Below, one piece after another: positions 44,979-58,553 of a stretch of DNA of 64,000 nucleotides. The position numbers and the translations under genes are program-made. The DNA lies in contig CM036753.1 in assembly GCA_020796225.1 (NCBI GenBank), positions 87,529,703 to 87,593,702 on the forward strand. Direction: 5' to 3'. Each line of letters starts with the position of its first letter. Position 1 is the first letter of the stretch. Source of the DNA: Arion vulgaris. Taxonomy: Eukaryota; Mollusca; Gastropoda; Stylommatophora; Arionidae. The notes below the pieces were generated by a model. The model saw nothing but the letters and a program-made list of their open reading frames with translations, ran no database searches and was not told where the DNA came from.

Positions 44979-46030
44979 CCGGTATTTCGTGTATGCTGTT
45001 TGAAACAGTTTTCAGTTTGTTAAGAAAGTGTTGCTCTAATAAAAATAACGTACGTTAATCTTACAAAAGTCAAATCATATTTCAAAATACTTTATTAAAA
45101 GAGAACATGAAGTCTTATAAGATCCACTTGTTTGTGAAATGGAACATTGAAAACAGAAAGATGTTTCTAGTTAATTTAATATGATGACATATACGTTTTA
45201 AAGGAGAAGAAAATGATTCTCAAGGAACATCATTTATTAAATGAAGGGACAGTAAACTTCTGAATGAAGGCAGTGTAACTTTACCAAAATTCAACAAAAT
45301 ATAAACCAGATTAAAACAGAACAAATTTTTCAATAAAGGTAGAGTAATATTCTCACTACAGCTATTGCAAACTTCTGAAGCTAAATAAAGCGTTCATTGC
45401 TCGTTTTAAAAAAATCTTTATCGTACATTGGAAATGTCCATACTTGCTCCGAGCTCATCCTAAGCATGTATTTTTCTATGTTTAGATCTTTCCAGGCGGA
45501 GTTATTTCCTCAATTTTTAAGCAGTTAATTAAAGGGAGGTAAAAAAAATTTTTAGAACAAAATTAAACAATCCCAACTGTTCGTCAATAAATAGACATAC
45601 ATATATATATTATTATGTACTAAATTGAAGAAAACTGGACAACCTATTAGAATACCAAGGTTGAAAAGTAGTATAAGTAAAACAGAAGTAAAACTAGAAA
45701 GACTTCTTATAAAGGAAACAACTCTATGGCGCAGTGTGCGGCTAAAAGCGTGCAACGGACTTCCGTCGCGGCGCAGTGTGCGGCTTAAAGCCTGGAAAGA
45801 GTTAGGCTAACTACTCATGTTCTCTGCTAGCCGATATATCTACTAGAATTTCACGCATTCATTTTCTCGTTTTGCAACACCGATCTTGCAGTCTAGCTTG
45901 TGCAGCAAAGATATCATGCAGAGATTATGTATCATGCTTAATAAGTCGCCAATCAGGCATGCATAACAGAGAGCTCCTGTGTCTATAGTCCTTCTAGTTG
46001 TTTGTTAAAGTAATGACATTGATAAACATG
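44979..46030. other. Gene-less stretch with small duplication
   Basis: AT-rich. At 45728-45786 ggcgcagtgtgcggct occurs twice, 42 bp apart; it is GC-rich and has an A-box-like tggcgcagtg, so a SINE head is possible. Nothing else. Confidence 0.45.
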
Positions 46031-46036
46031 ATAAGT

Positions 46037-46480
46037 TCATCTCAAGTTCAACCAATACAACTTACAGCTAAAGTTCAACCAATACATCCTAGAACTAAAG
46101 TTAAACCAATACAACCTACAACTAAAGTTAAACCAATACAGCCTACAACTAAAGTTAAACCAATACAACCTACAACTAAAGTTAAACCAATACAGCCTAC
46201 AACTAAAGTTAAACCAATACAGCCTACAACTAAAGTTAAACCAATATATCCTACAACTAAAGTTCAACAATGCAGCCTACACTAAAGTTCAACAAACACC
46301 TACAATTAAAGTTAACCAATACAGCCTACAACTAAGTTCAAACAAATATATCCTACAACTAAAGTTCAACAAATGCAGCCTACATAAATTCAACCAAATA
46401 TCCTACAACTAAAGTTCAACAAACACAGCCTACAATTAAAGTTCAACAAAGACAATGTACAACTAAAGTTTAAAAATTAC
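46037..46480. repeat. 27-bp minisatellite
   Basis: About 16 copies of a 27-bp unit (aactaaagttaaaccaatac plus aacctac); clean to about 46270, then with indels. Open as a 9-residue repeat in the plus strand (TTKVKPIQP), judged fortuitous. If the exon at 46577-46693 is real, this array is in the following intron. Confidence 0.95.
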
Positions 46481-46576
46481 TAACTATAGCGCATAAGTTT
46501 AATATAAATTATGATTGTGATTCAAACAGCATTGTTTAGAAATCCAGGCTCTGCTAATAGAAAGATTGCAACTTAC

Positions 46577-46693
46577 CTTTTGGGTTTGCAATAGAAATAT
46601 CTGGACACGCAATCTTGGCAACATCCCCAGCTTTGGTTAATGGCCAGCACGAAAAGCTGTCAAATGTGGAATTACAGTAGACCACTCCAGGTT
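46577..46693 (-). CDS. Exon of a secretin-family (class B) GPCR: hormone-binding domain
   Basis: On the minus strand, a strong acceptor (ttttatttcactgttctttcag) ends at 46694 and a perfect donor (aaaag|gtaagt) lies at 46576-46571. The exon between is 117 nt, entering with the last two bases of a codon and leaving after one base, so its phase is 1-1. It codes PGVVYCNSTFDSFSCWPLTK then AGDVAKIACPDISIANPK. The YCNxTFDxxxCWPxTxAGxxxxxxCP pattern is that of the extracellular HormR domain of class B receptors such as PDF, calcitonin/DH31 or secretin receptors. Three of the domain's cysteines and an N-S-T sequon are seen. Neighbouring exons (signal peptide, first Cys, seven TM) were not found; they may lie beyond the window or in long introns. 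Could also be an isolated exon of a duplicated gene. Confidence 0.8.
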
Positions 46694-46924
46694 CTGAAAG
46701 AACAGTGAAATAAAATGAAGATTGATCTGGTGAAACACAAGCTTCCTGGACAACAGCCAACTCCATTATTGAAAGTATAGTAATAGCAGCTAAATACTTG
46801 CCCAGTGAGTTCAGACTGTGACAAGGCTGAAGACAACGTTTTAGTCAATACATTTGAAATAATCCAGAAATATAATAAAGTATTGTGGAACTTGTAATTG
46901 TTCCATCATTTTACAATTCAAATA

Positions 46925-47095
46925 TAGTCACGCGTTGCCTTAATAGGTACGGCGCCATAAGAGTCACACGCTGCCTTAAGAGTCACACGTCGCCCTAAGA
47001 GTCTTCGCACCGCCTTAAGAGTCACACGCAGATGAAGAGTTACGCGCCGCCTTAAGCGTCAAACGCCGCATTAATAGTCACAAGCCGACGTATAT
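46925..47095. repeat. ~21-bp minisatellite, GC-rich
   Basis: About eight imperfect copies of agtcacacgccgccttaaga. It stands out by its CpG content in AT-rich DNA. Confidence 0.85.
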
Positions 47096-48775
47096 AAAAG
47101 ACACAAACGCTTACGTCGATTCCCTACAATATAAATACATTCAAGAAAAAATTACACGCCTTATCAAACAGTTCAGCAACATAGATATTCTCATTTCATG
47201 CCCAATTTTATCTTTCATTACAGCAGGCAACACAAAAAAATAAATGGCAATGTTACAAACATTATATAAATATAAACAATCCAGGGTTGTGTCTGATAAC
47301 GCGTTTTGCATTATATCGAAGCATCATTCAACAAACTTTCTGAAGATAACATTCTTAATCATATTATTTCAGGTAATGAACATATCCATCACAAAAACAC
47401 TGCTCATAAAGTCAACACATTCAAAATAAAAACGTCGATGTTTCTCTTGCTCTTAGACGCCAACTTCACTGTCAGTTGTTGTTGATTATATTTGTAGTCA
47501 TATTTGACGGGCTCTTAGACTAAATATATATATAGAGAGGTCAGGTGTAATCTTAGTGAATTAGCTTCTCCTTAATATCAATCGTATTTCTCCACAGAAT
47601 TACAATGGTCATAAAAACATCATCCATCTAATGGTCTCTCTGAAGACATGATCAACTAAGTGACAATAAATTATTACTTCAAGAATGAGCCGTCCTTAGC
47701 GATACTTGCTTGTCAGATAAATAACACATTAGAGGGTTACAATAATACGTAACATTTTGTTCTGTTCTTTCTTTGTCAGTTTTTGCTTGTTTTCCATTAC
47801 TATTATGAGACATTAGCTTTTACATCATAATGATAAGCACTGACAGTGACACGCTGCTTTTTTCAGTCATACTTAGATCATTTGTTTTAACTGTTAGAAA
47901 TTTGAATTCAATTGTTTATTGATTTACAATGTGTGTTTTGCGTCTTGATCTATATTAAGTAGAGAATGGGTAGGTTAATCTTTTAGTAAGGACGACAAGG
48001 GAAAATTAGTAGACTGCTGATAACTGTTAGAACACATTAGCCAATCCCATCTTCCAGTGGTGTAGGACGGAAAACTTTGACCGCATGGTCTAAGGCTGAC
48101 AAGTCTCTTTCTCGCCTAGAAGGATGCAATCCCCTAGCTCAGTTTTTTTAAGGTACATTGTCCAACTTAGTGAGGCGCACCAGAATAACAAGCACGCAGA
48201 AACTTGATTTCTGCTGGTTAATGGGTTTTTTCGATCACAAAAGAAAGTTGACACCTAATAATATAATGGTCACTATTAGAAAAAAAAAATCACATGAATA
48301 GGAAACTAAGTGCATTAAGCCAATGATTATAAGTCTGCTATGAAAAACGGAAGCTGCGGGTATATAAAAATGGTTCAAACTAATTGTAACCATTGGAACT
48401 ATTTATAATGAATTAATAGGAAATGTCTAAAAGTAAAAGCAGTTGACTGCATCACGTGAATTGTGAACTAACGAAAGATGGAGTCGAAAAACAAGCTTGA
48501 AACCTCGGAAGTCACGAAAATCCAGACAAGCAGATAAACGATGGAAATCGACATAAAATGTTGCTGACATCCACCATGCACTTAAGTGCACGTATTGATG
48601 CCTGGTCAGATTGTCAAATGTCAAATTACATTGTGACATCTCATACTTCAACAATAAATGAAAATATGAGCTCGTAATGACTCACTGACTATCAAGAAAT
48701 AATTGACATTACTTGTCCGCTGCGTTAAACAGAATCACAATTGATTGTCCAGTCATAGAAGGGTCATTTGACTTA
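47096..48775. other. Gene-less stretch
   Basis: No gene or repeat family recognised. Confidence 0.4.
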
Positions 48776-48776
48776 T

Positions 48777-49040
48777 TTAGTTCTTACACACTCGCACACA
48801 CAGCGCGGCGCACACACATATACAATCATATATACGTACATACACACATACACGCATAAACACAACATACGTATGCAACCACTACATGCACACACACACA
48901 GTGCGAGGCACACTACACGCATACTATATGACTACATACACACACTACAGCACAAACACACATACTACGATGCACATCCATACATGCACACATACATGTA
49001 CGACAAATATATATACACACACATACGCACAAGCAGTACA
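48777..49040. repeat. CA-rich simple sequence
   Basis: Cryptic (CA)n / (CATA)n repeats such as cacacacatacaca, leading into the large array that follows. Confidence 0.9.
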
Positions 49041-49099
49041 TTATATACAACAACAAGTTCCAAGATGTTTTTTAAAAACTATCTACTTCATCTTAACCT

Positions 49100-52000
49100 T
49101 TCGAAACACGACATATATCTACTAATGTAAACAAACATATGAAACACGACATATATCTCACTGATGTAAACAAACATATGAAACAAACATATATCTCACT
49201 AAAAGTAAACAAACATATGAAACAGAATATATCTCACTAATGTAAACAAACATATGAAACAGACATAATCTCATAAGTAAGCAACATATGAAACAGCGAC
49301 AATTCTCACTAATGTAAACAAACATATGAAACAGACATATATCTCACTAATGTAAACAAACATAGAATGACAGATATCCACTAATGAAACAAACACTTAG
49401 AACGACATTATCTCATTAAATAGTAAACAAACTATTAACGACATTATCTCACTAATGTGAAACATGACATATGAACACGACATATATCTACTAATGTAAA
49501 CAAACATATGAAACAGACATATTTCTCACTATGTAAAAAACATATGAAATACATATATCTCACTAATGTAAACAAACATATAAACACGACATATATCTCA
49601 CTAATGTAAACCAAGACACGATCATATCTCACTAATGTAAAAACAATGAAACAAACATATATCTCACTAATGTAAGAAACATATGAAACAAACATAATCT
49701 ACTAATGTAAACAAACTATGGGAACAGACATATCTCACTAATGTAAACAAACATTGAAACAGCTATATGCCATAATGTAAACAACATATGAACACGCATA
49801 TAGTCTCACTATGTAAACAAACACATGAACACGACTATATCACTATGTAAACAAACATATGAAACACGCATATATCTCACTAAGAAACAAACATATAAGC
49901 ACGCATATATCTCACTAAGTAAACAAACATAGCAGACATATATCTCACTAATGTAAACAACATATAACACGACATATATCTACTAATGTAAACAAACATT
50001 GATAACGACATTATCCATTAATGTAAACAAACATATGAAAGCACACATATCTCACTAATGTAAACAAACATTTGAACACGACATATATCTCACTATGGTA
50101 ACAAACATATGAAACAAACAGATATCTCACTAATTAACAAACATATGAAAACGACATATATCTCACTGATGTAGCACAAAATAGAACACATTATCTCACT
50201 AAGTAAACAAACATATGAACTTGAATATATCTCACTAATGTAAACAGAACAATGAACAAACATATATCTCACTAATGTAACAAACATATGAAACCGACAT
50301 ATGATCAATAATTGAAACAGAACACATGAGAACGACATATTCTACTAATGTAAACAAACATATGAACATGACATATACTACTAATGTAAACAAACATATG
50401 AAACAGACATATATCTCACTAATGTAAACAAACATTGAACACGATATTCTCATAATGTAAACAAACACATGATACGACTATATCTCATAATGAAACAAAC
50501 ATATGAAACAGACATATATCTCACTAATGTAAGCAACATCAGAACAAACATATATCTACTAAGAACAAACATATGAAACGACATATATCGCCTAATGTAA
50601 ACAAACATATGAAACAGACAGTTATCTCACTAATGTAACAAACACAGAAATCGACATATATCTCATATGTAAACAAACATTGAAACAGATTATCTCTAAT
50701 GTAAACAAACACATGAAACACGACATATATCTCACTAATGTAATAAACTTGAACAGTAAATATCTCACTAAGTAAGCAAACATATGAAAAAACATATATC
50801 TCACTAAAGTAACAAACATATGAAACACGACATATATCTCACTAAGTAAACAAACATATGAACACGACATATATCTCACTAATGTAAACTAAACACATGA
50901 ACACGACATATATCTCTAATGTAAACAAACAATGAAAAGACATATATCTCACTAATGTAAACAAACATATGAACAGACATTTATCTCACTAATGTAAACA
51001 AACATATGAAACAGACATTTATCTCACTAATGTAAACAAATCATGAAACAGACATTTATCTACTAATGTAAACAACATATGAACAGACATATACTCACTG
51101 ATGTAACAAACATTGAACACGACATATATCTCACTGATGTAAACAAACATATGAAACAGAATTTATCTCAAATAATGTAACAAACATATGAACACGACAT
51201 ATATTCATAATGTAAACAAACATATGAACAATCATATATCTCACTAATGTAAACATATGAAACGCATATATCTCACTAATGTAAACAAACACATGAAAAA
51301 ATTATATCTACTGATGTAAACAAACATATGAGCAGACATAATCTCACTAATGTAAACAAACATATGACGACATATTCTCACTAATGTAAACAAACATAGA
51401 ACAGACATATATCTCATAATGTAAACATACATATGAAACACGACATATATCCACTAATGTAAACAAACATAGACACACATATATCTCACTGATGTAAACA
51501 ACATATGAACTACATATCTCACATGTAAACAAACATATGAAACACACATTATCTCACTAATGTAACAAACATATGACAGCATATATCTCACTAATGTAAC
51601 AAACATATGAAACACGACAATATCTCACTATGTAACAAACATATGAAACAAACATATATCTTACTAATGTAAACAAACATATGCACGACTTATCTCACTA
51701 ATGTAAACAAACATAGAACAAACTATATCTCACTGATGTAAACAAACATATGAAACAGACATATATCTCACTAATGTAAACAAACATATGAAACACGACA
51801 TATATCTCACTAATGTAAACAAACATATGAAACAGACTTATATCTCACTAATGTAAACAAACATATGAAACACGACATATATCTCACTAATGTAAACAAA
51901 CATATGAAACAAACATATATCTCACTAATGTAAACAAACATATGAAACACGACATATATCTCACTAATGTAAACAAACATATGAAACAAACATATATCTC

Positions 52001-53190
52001 ACTGATGTAAACAAACATATGAAACAGACATATATCTCACTAATGTAAACAAACATATGAAACACGACATATATCTCACTAATGTAAACAAACATATGAA
52101 ACAGACATATATCTCACTAATGTAAACAAACATATGAAACACGACATATATCTCACTAATGTAAACAAACATATGAAACACGACATATATCTCACTAATG
52201 TAAACAAACATATGAAACACGACATATATCTCACTAATGTAAACAAACATATGAAACACGACATTTATCTCACTAATGTAAACAAACATATGAAACAGAC
52301 AGATATCTCACTAATGTAAACAAACATATGAAACACGACATATATCTCACTAATGTAAACAAACATATGAAACACGACATATATCTCACTAATGTAAACA
52401 AACATATGAAACACGACATATATCTCACTAATGTAAACAAACATATGAAACACGACATATATCTCACTGATGTAAACAAACATATGAAACACGACATATA
52501 TCTCACTGATGTAAACAAACATATGAAACACGACATATATCTCACTAATGTAAACAAACATATGAAACAAACATATATCTCACTGATGTAAACAAACATA
52601 TGAAACAGACATATATCTCACTAATGTAAACAAACATATGAAACACGACATATATCTCACTGATGTAAACAAACATATGAAACACGACATATATCTCACT
52701 AATGTAAACAAACATATGAAACAGACATATATCTCACTAATGTAAACAAACATATGAAACAGACATATATCTCACTGATGTAAACAAACATATGAAACAC
52801 GACATATATCTCACTGATGTAAACAAACATATGAAACACGACATATATCTCACTAATGTAAACAAACATATGAAACACGACATATATCTCACTGATGTAA
52901 ACAAACATATGAAACAGACATATATCTCACTGATGTAAACAAACATATGAAACACGACATATATCTCACTAATGTAAACAAACATATGAAACAGACATTA
53001 TCTCACTGATGTAAACAAACATATGAAACACGACATATATCTCACTGATGTAAACAAACATATGAAACAGACATATATCTCACTAATGTAAACAAACATA
53101 TGAAACACGACATATATCTCACTGATGTAAACAAACATATGAAACACGACATTTATCTCACTAATGTAAACAAACATATGAAACAAACAT
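49100..53190. repeat. 4.1-kb satellite-like array, 38/39-bp unit
   Basis: About 105 copies of a unit containing aaacaaacatatgaaacacg, acatatatctcactaatgt (39 bp). Variants with gaaacagac or gaaacaaac are 38 bp. Copies are near-perfect from about 51740 to 53190, fairly clean in the first 150 bp, and disturbed by many one- to three-base deletions between about 49260 and 51730. ORFs on both strands are products of the repeat. Confidence 0.97.
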
Positions 53191-53770
53191 ATAATAGTGA
53201 GAACATCTATTGATCTAATAAATATTAAGTATCTAAGGACCACAGTCGCGCATTATCGACCTGTCATATCCAGATAACGAAATAGTTCAAACCTACACTA
53301 CGCGGTTTCCATGCTTACCTATTTCATAAATAGGATGTCATCAACCCAGTTTATAAACAATTTGCAAAGACAAACTATAAAAAATATTCATGAACTACTT
53401 CAAATTCATCATCTGCCGACAAAATGGAAACATTTTGACATTTTTGATAGTGTTAAAAGTGAGAAGGCATAGTTTATTTCTACAGTGAGATAAAACCGGT
53501 TATGTAGAACGCAACTCATGTTCGTAAACTGTTCTTGATTTAATTGGAATTCAAGACTTCTTTCTCTACTACAATTCAGTTGTATGGTACTGCGTGGTCT
53601 TTTTTTTTGCGTTCGTCGAATAAAGTTAACTACTCTTTGTGATCTGCATGGTTTGCACCGAGAACGTGAATACGTTGCGGACATGGTTGGCCGCTACGGC
53701 ACGTAGGACAGACATACATAACTTTCAGTCAAAGCGTAAGAAAATTATTGAATCAAAATATATATTGATA
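53191..53770. other. Gene-less stretch with a short dispersed repeat
   Basis: 53600-53712 (ttaactactctttgtgatct ... taggacaga) is similar to 55620-55755. The minus ORF 53684-53409 shows no known domain. Confidence 0.45.
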
Positions 53771-53776
53771 TATTGA

Positions 53777-53779
<3 letters not shown>

Positions 53780-53862
<83 letters not shown>
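53780..53862. repeat. (TA)n microsatellite
   Basis: Two TA runs separated by ttttatata. Confidence 0.97.
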
Positions 53863-53863
<1 letters not shown>

Positions 53864-54415
53864 AGACAAAATTGAATCAAAACATATATTTTCGAGTTTA
53901 GTATTCTCATCAACGAAATTGTGTTTAGTTTATTGACGTACAGTAAAATATTAGTTAACTATTAACCAATTTATGAACTTTCGCAATATAACGTATTTTG
54001 TCTCTTTACACTTTTCGAACTATTTTACTGTCACTGTATTCGAAGTTATGCTGTCACTGCGAATCTTAGTGTGTAGTTTATTGATTTTTCATAACTACTC
54101 TATTAGTTGGAACTTGATTCTCAGATTAATAGCAAAGTTTCAGTCACGATTGTAACGGCAATATTTGATCTCTTAGACTTAAATGGCTCAAATTATTACA
54201 GACTGAATGTCACATTCATGCTGTCACTGTAATTTAGTAGGTATTATTATTGATATTATTACATCATCTACTCAAGTGAAGTAATTTGTTCTGACGATTT
54301 CAAAGTTTCAACTGAGCTTAGACACAATAATTCTTCAGCTTAAAAGTCTCAAACCACTTCAGAGCTGGAATCTTCATGCTCACCTGTCATATTAAAGGAC
54401 ATACAAACTGTAATT
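53863..54415. other. Gene-less stretch
   Basis: Nothing recognised. Confidence 0.4.
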
Positions 54416-54416
54416 A

Positions 54417-54710
54417 ATCATCATCAGGTGTACATCGAAGGTTGCTCAAGAATCTTCAGCATCCTCTGTCTTTCCTTGGTGTTGCAGACTGTAACCTGTC
54501 CATTTCAAAGTTTCTCCCATATCTCTGGTCTTCACTGCTCTTCCTCAACTTTCCTAGTAAATGTTTATCATGGTGTCATGTCTTTATGTGCCCAAATACT
54601 TACTTGTCTGAATTTATTTCTTAATAACTGTTTTTCATGCTAGTTTTCCAAACTTGTTATTTGTCTGTTTTTCTGTCCATGAAACTCTGCCTATTCTTCT
54701 ACATATTCAC
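54417..54710 (-). mobile_element. LINE family F, 3' fragment (copy 2)
   Basis: Closely follows 23690-24020 with many small deletions: catcatcaggtg, cagcatcctctgtctttcct, gtaaatgtttatcatggtgt, ctgtccatgaaactctgcct. It has the same (GATGAT) 3' end at the left. Confidence 0.85.
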
Positions 54711-54839
54711 ATCATGTAATACAATACCTTGTGATTTACTAAACTGTAACAGCTATACTTATAAAGAACACACACATTTTAAGAAAGCAATCATTGAATT
54801 TTTAACATGTAATTAGCAGACAAGTGGTATAACACATTG

Positions 54840-55010
54840 TGGTGTCGAGAACAATTACTGACGAGATAGAGAAGAAGACGACAAAGAGAGCATATACAGA
54901 ACAGCTCAACATTATGGCATGGAAGACAGTGAACATTGGAGTTGATCGTCAACGATGGAGGTAAAGAGTTGTTGAGATGAAGATCGCCAAAGCTAGCAGG
55001 CACGACACTT
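54840..55010 (+). mobile_element. Probable LINE C-terminal scrap
   Basis: The plus strand reads VSRTITDEIEKKTTKRAYTE, NIMAWKTVNIGVDRQRWR; the DRxRWR ending is LINE-like. Short, so uncertain. Confidence 0.4.
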
Positions 55011-55174
55011 AATAATGACACATATAATGCTTGACTGGACGTTATACTATAGTGTAACACAATGCAAGTTAATACAACTTTCTGTTACGTTATATCAATT
55101 TCGTTTTCATTTCATAGTCGACATGTATATAACTGGCTGTTGCTACAAATACCAATGAGACAATTGAAGTAGTT

Positions 55175-55410
55175 ATAAAGAGAAACTCAGGTTTGGAAAA
55201 GATCATTATTGAAGGTGGCATCCCGGCAAAGAAAACAAAAGGAAGACTACGAAGACGATGGATTCATGAAGTAACTGATGGTTCGAGCATGACTGCTGAA
55301 GATGCGGTATATGTGATCTAGGAGAGAGAGAGAAACATTCAGAAGGATCCTCAAGGGGGAGTGGATGTTCTGATCAGGCAAGCTATTTGATGATGAGATG
55401 GCACATAATA
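55175..55410 (+). mobile_element. LINE family C, 3' fragment (copy 5)
   Basis: ggtttggaaaagatcattat, ggtggcatcccggcaaagaa, WIHEVTDGSSMTAED traces, (GA) run agagagagagaaa, and the 3' end caggcaagctatttgatgat. 5'-truncated. Confidence 0.8.
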
Positions 55411-55619
55411 TATTCACAAATAACTCTTCATGCTGACTGTTTGTTGACTTTCTACGAATGATACTTCATGTTAATCACACTTTTAATTTCCCTTTGCATT
55501 GTTTTCTCCAAGTTTATATGCTCGGCAATCATCTCATTTTGTCTTCTGTCCAGCATTGAATTGACAAATTGTCTGTAGACGCAGTACGCATCTATCCAAG
55601 ATATCTCCGTTCTGTTCCT

Positions 55620-55760
55620 TTGATCTTGGTTGATAGTTGTTTGCGCTCGTACGTATCAAACAAGTTAACTATTCTTTGTGATCTGTGCGGTTTACGTCAA
55701 CAACGGGTGTACGTTGCGCTCAGCCCTCCCTAAACCCGTACGACATTTAGGACAAGAACA
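55620..55760. repeat. Short dispersed repeat (pair with 53600-53712)
   Basis: gttaactattctttgtgatc, gtacgttgcg and the final taggacaag match the other copy over about 110 bp. Class unknown. Confidence 0.55.
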
Positions 55761-55929
55761 TCAGAATTTCTATGAACTAGTGATAAAGTTAAAAACGAAA
55801 GTAGATTGTACGTGGGTTACAATATTAAGATCAGAAAATTTCCTATCTTCCCGTCAAAGATCAGCTATAACAATTCTGCATCATTTCCTTCTTCTTTTTA
55901 TCGTGTTGAATCGTTCTAATTGTTGTTTG

Positions 55930-56205
55930 TACATGTCTTAATAGTTCTCTCTCAAGTATACCAAATCCTTCTCCTTGTCTACATGTACACAAACCATTTA
56001 CATGTCTTAATAGTTCTCCCTAAAGATCACTATCAATCTTTCCACTTTCTCATTACACAAACCATTTACATGTCTTAATAGTTCTCAAGTATACCAAATC
56101 ATTCCACTTGTCTACGTGTACACAAACCATTTACATGTCTTAATAGTTCTCTCTCAAGTATACCAAATCTTCCACTTGTCTACATGTACACAAACCATTT
56201 ACTAT
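55930..56205. repeat. ~66-70 bp tandem repeat, 4 copies
   Basis: acaaaccatttacatgtctt plus aatagttctctctcaagtat, accaaatc, ccacttgtctacatgtac; four copies with internal deletions. Confidence 0.9.
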
Positions 56206-56760
56206 AGTATTATTTTAAGCATAGTGTCAAGTCTCTTCATGTCATCAAAATGTGTGATATGTCAATTTCAAAATATGACAAAAATAATATTTGATGAAGT
56301 GAGTCACACCATTTAGTAGTTATATAACAACTAAGAAAGGTTAATTAAAAATACATCAATATTTCAGACTAAATTATTGGCAGACTACAGATAGTTATAA
56401 ACAGGATGTTGTTAATGTCTCCATTTGAATTTTACACTAATACTATTTCACTGTTAGAGCTGTATAGAACATCTTTTATCTGTGACATTTTTAACAATAA
56501 ATAATATGACAAAGATGGCACACGTACGTTAGTCCTAAGCACTTAACTGTGGCTTATAGGAATCTCAATGAATTATTTATACATAAAACTACAGATAAGT
56601 GAAGATAAACTACATTCTTAATTTCCATATAAGTGAATACATAGTTCCATCATAATTTCCATATAAATGAACAGAAATGTTATTCTAAATTTCCATATAA
56701 GTGTAAGAAAGAGATAGGAGCACACATGATTGTTCATGTAAGTGCAATGATGATGTCCTT
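56206..56760. other. Gene-less stretch
   Basis: A weak threefold repeat of tttccatataagtga at 56620-56705. Nothing else. Confidence 0.45.
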
Positions 56761-56761
56761 A

Positions 56762-58553
56762 TCAATCAATAGGGGTCAAAGGCTCATGGCGGCAACATGT
56801 GCCAGGGTTAGCGAAGGGACGCGCTAACCAAGACCCTTGTCCCCTACCTTCACGTGGTGACCCTGGAAACAGACTTAGGTTCCGGTCTGGCTAAGGGGGC
56901 AGGGATCGGGAGAACTACAGGTGTGGTAGTAGTGCAAGCACGGAAAAACAATGCAGGGGCCGAAAATCCCTAAATAATGCACGTATCTCCTGGCCGATGT
57001 CCGCTAAAAATTGCCCAAGTTCAAAAAGTACGAAACAGCAGCGTACGAGCGACAGAGATCAAAATGCTAACTCCCCTGGAGTAAATGACCGAATTAAAGG
57101 GATGAGAGGTACATCCCAAAGCCGAGATATGGAGCGAAAACTCGGTGCACGAGTCTAGCTCCGTGTCAGAGTAGTTCTAGGTACGTAAATGCGACGGTAG
57201 AGGTGACCACAATGGTCTTACCACAAGTAGCATCTTTCCGTCCGATGGAAAAGGCTGCACACGAAGGGATGAGCGGTGCATCCAAATTGGAAAAGAGGAC
57301 CAACTCCCCAGGAGTAAAGAGCCGCAAACAAATTTCCAGCGGAAGACTAGAATCAATAAGAAAGGTGCGTAACGAATAAAAAAGTCTCGGTTTACACGGC
57401 AGCGCAGCATCGTGACGCTACATGGGAAGGTATGCGGGAAACCCGTACATGAGGCAAAGCGTAGAGAAACCTATTGGGTAAAGTTGGCCGAGCGCAAATT
57501 CTAAGTTGAGTTCAGAGCCTAACGAAACTGCCCTCCTGGGACAATCGGGCAAGGTACTGTTGCCAAAACAACTAACATCACCGGAAGAACTGAGGTGGGA
57601 ATGGTTGAACAAGCGCAAATAAAAAAAGTTGCGTTTTTAGTGCCAAATGAAACTGCCCTTCCTGTGACAACCGGGCAGGATATGGTTGCATTAACAACAA
57701 ACATCCCCGAAAGAACTGAGGTGGGTGATAGCGGCGGGCGTAAAACCTCAGTTGCGTTGATAGCGCAGATTGAAACGACCCTCTAGAATATCTGTGTGCA
57801 GCCCCAGACCAGTGTTTCCCGGAGACGGGAAAATACGGGGGTAAAATCCTTGCAAATTGCCAAGTAACGACACGCGCCCCGAAGCGGCTGAGAATACTAC
57901 TACTCAGCAACAAACTCACCGTGGATAAAAAAAAGTGTGGCCGATAATGCGAAGGATTGACTGGTACAACCCCAAGCATTGCCTAAGGGCAACACTTTCG
58001 AACACCGATCATCCTACACAGATGAAGTCCTAATGTCATGGCTAAGATCACATAAAGGCTAAGTATACTGCCAACATATGATCGTTTGTTTGACAAAGCA
58101 ACAACAAAAAAGGTGATACTTCCTGTGACTAGACCGAGAAAGTTCGAGATCGTTCGTGTCTTTATCTTAGCGACGATCTAAGCCCAAATTTACGGTACTA
58201 AAAGATCATTAAGGAGTGGTATCTTACGTTGTGTATGGAACGACTTCACCAAAGGCAGGAAAGCCGTTAGAAAAGGCACCCGATATGCCCTCACTAAAAC
58301 TAACTTTGTCCGAGAAAGAGTTACACGGATATTAGGTCTCCTGCAACGATCAATCTTGAAGGATCTAAGCTTCAAGTACCTCGGGAAATCGGCAACCCTA
58401 TCCATATGGTTGAGGGATGCCTGTAAAAGGGTAATATAGGCCGACGCAAAAGTCAGTCAGAAGCGCAATACCAGGCGTCATGACTTTACGCCTGAATTAA
58501 TAGCGGGTGAACGAAAGAAGAAGAATATCAATCAATCAATCAATCAATTGACT
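56762..58553 (-). mobile_element. Dispersed repeat family X, copy 2 with flanking (ATCA)n
   Basis: About 1.75 kb, reverse complement of the 36988-38555 family. It has tatcaatcaat on both ends (56760-56771 and about 58526-58550), which is a target duplication or tail. Internally a segment of about 115 bp (minus strand: cttcggggatgt-like, then gggcagtttcatttggc, gcgcttg) is present about three times (57480-57780). The minus frame 57979-57578 is open for 133 residues, mainly through this internal repeat. Class unknown. Confidence 0.7.

Noticed and set aside
45998..46285. Pro/Lys-rich repeat protein (KVKPIQPTT)n
   Set aside because: A 27-bp array read in frame; copies decay with frame-breaking indels to the right and the opposite strand is open too.
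49444..53243. Many ORFs on both strands with MFVYISEIYVVFHMFVYI- or MKHDIYLTNVNKH-type repeats
   Set aside because: Translations of the 39-bp array (a multiple of 3); both strands open, no unique sequence.
57578..57979. 133-codon minus ORF
   Set aside because: Runs through the internal repeats of dispersed family X; not conserved in the other copy.
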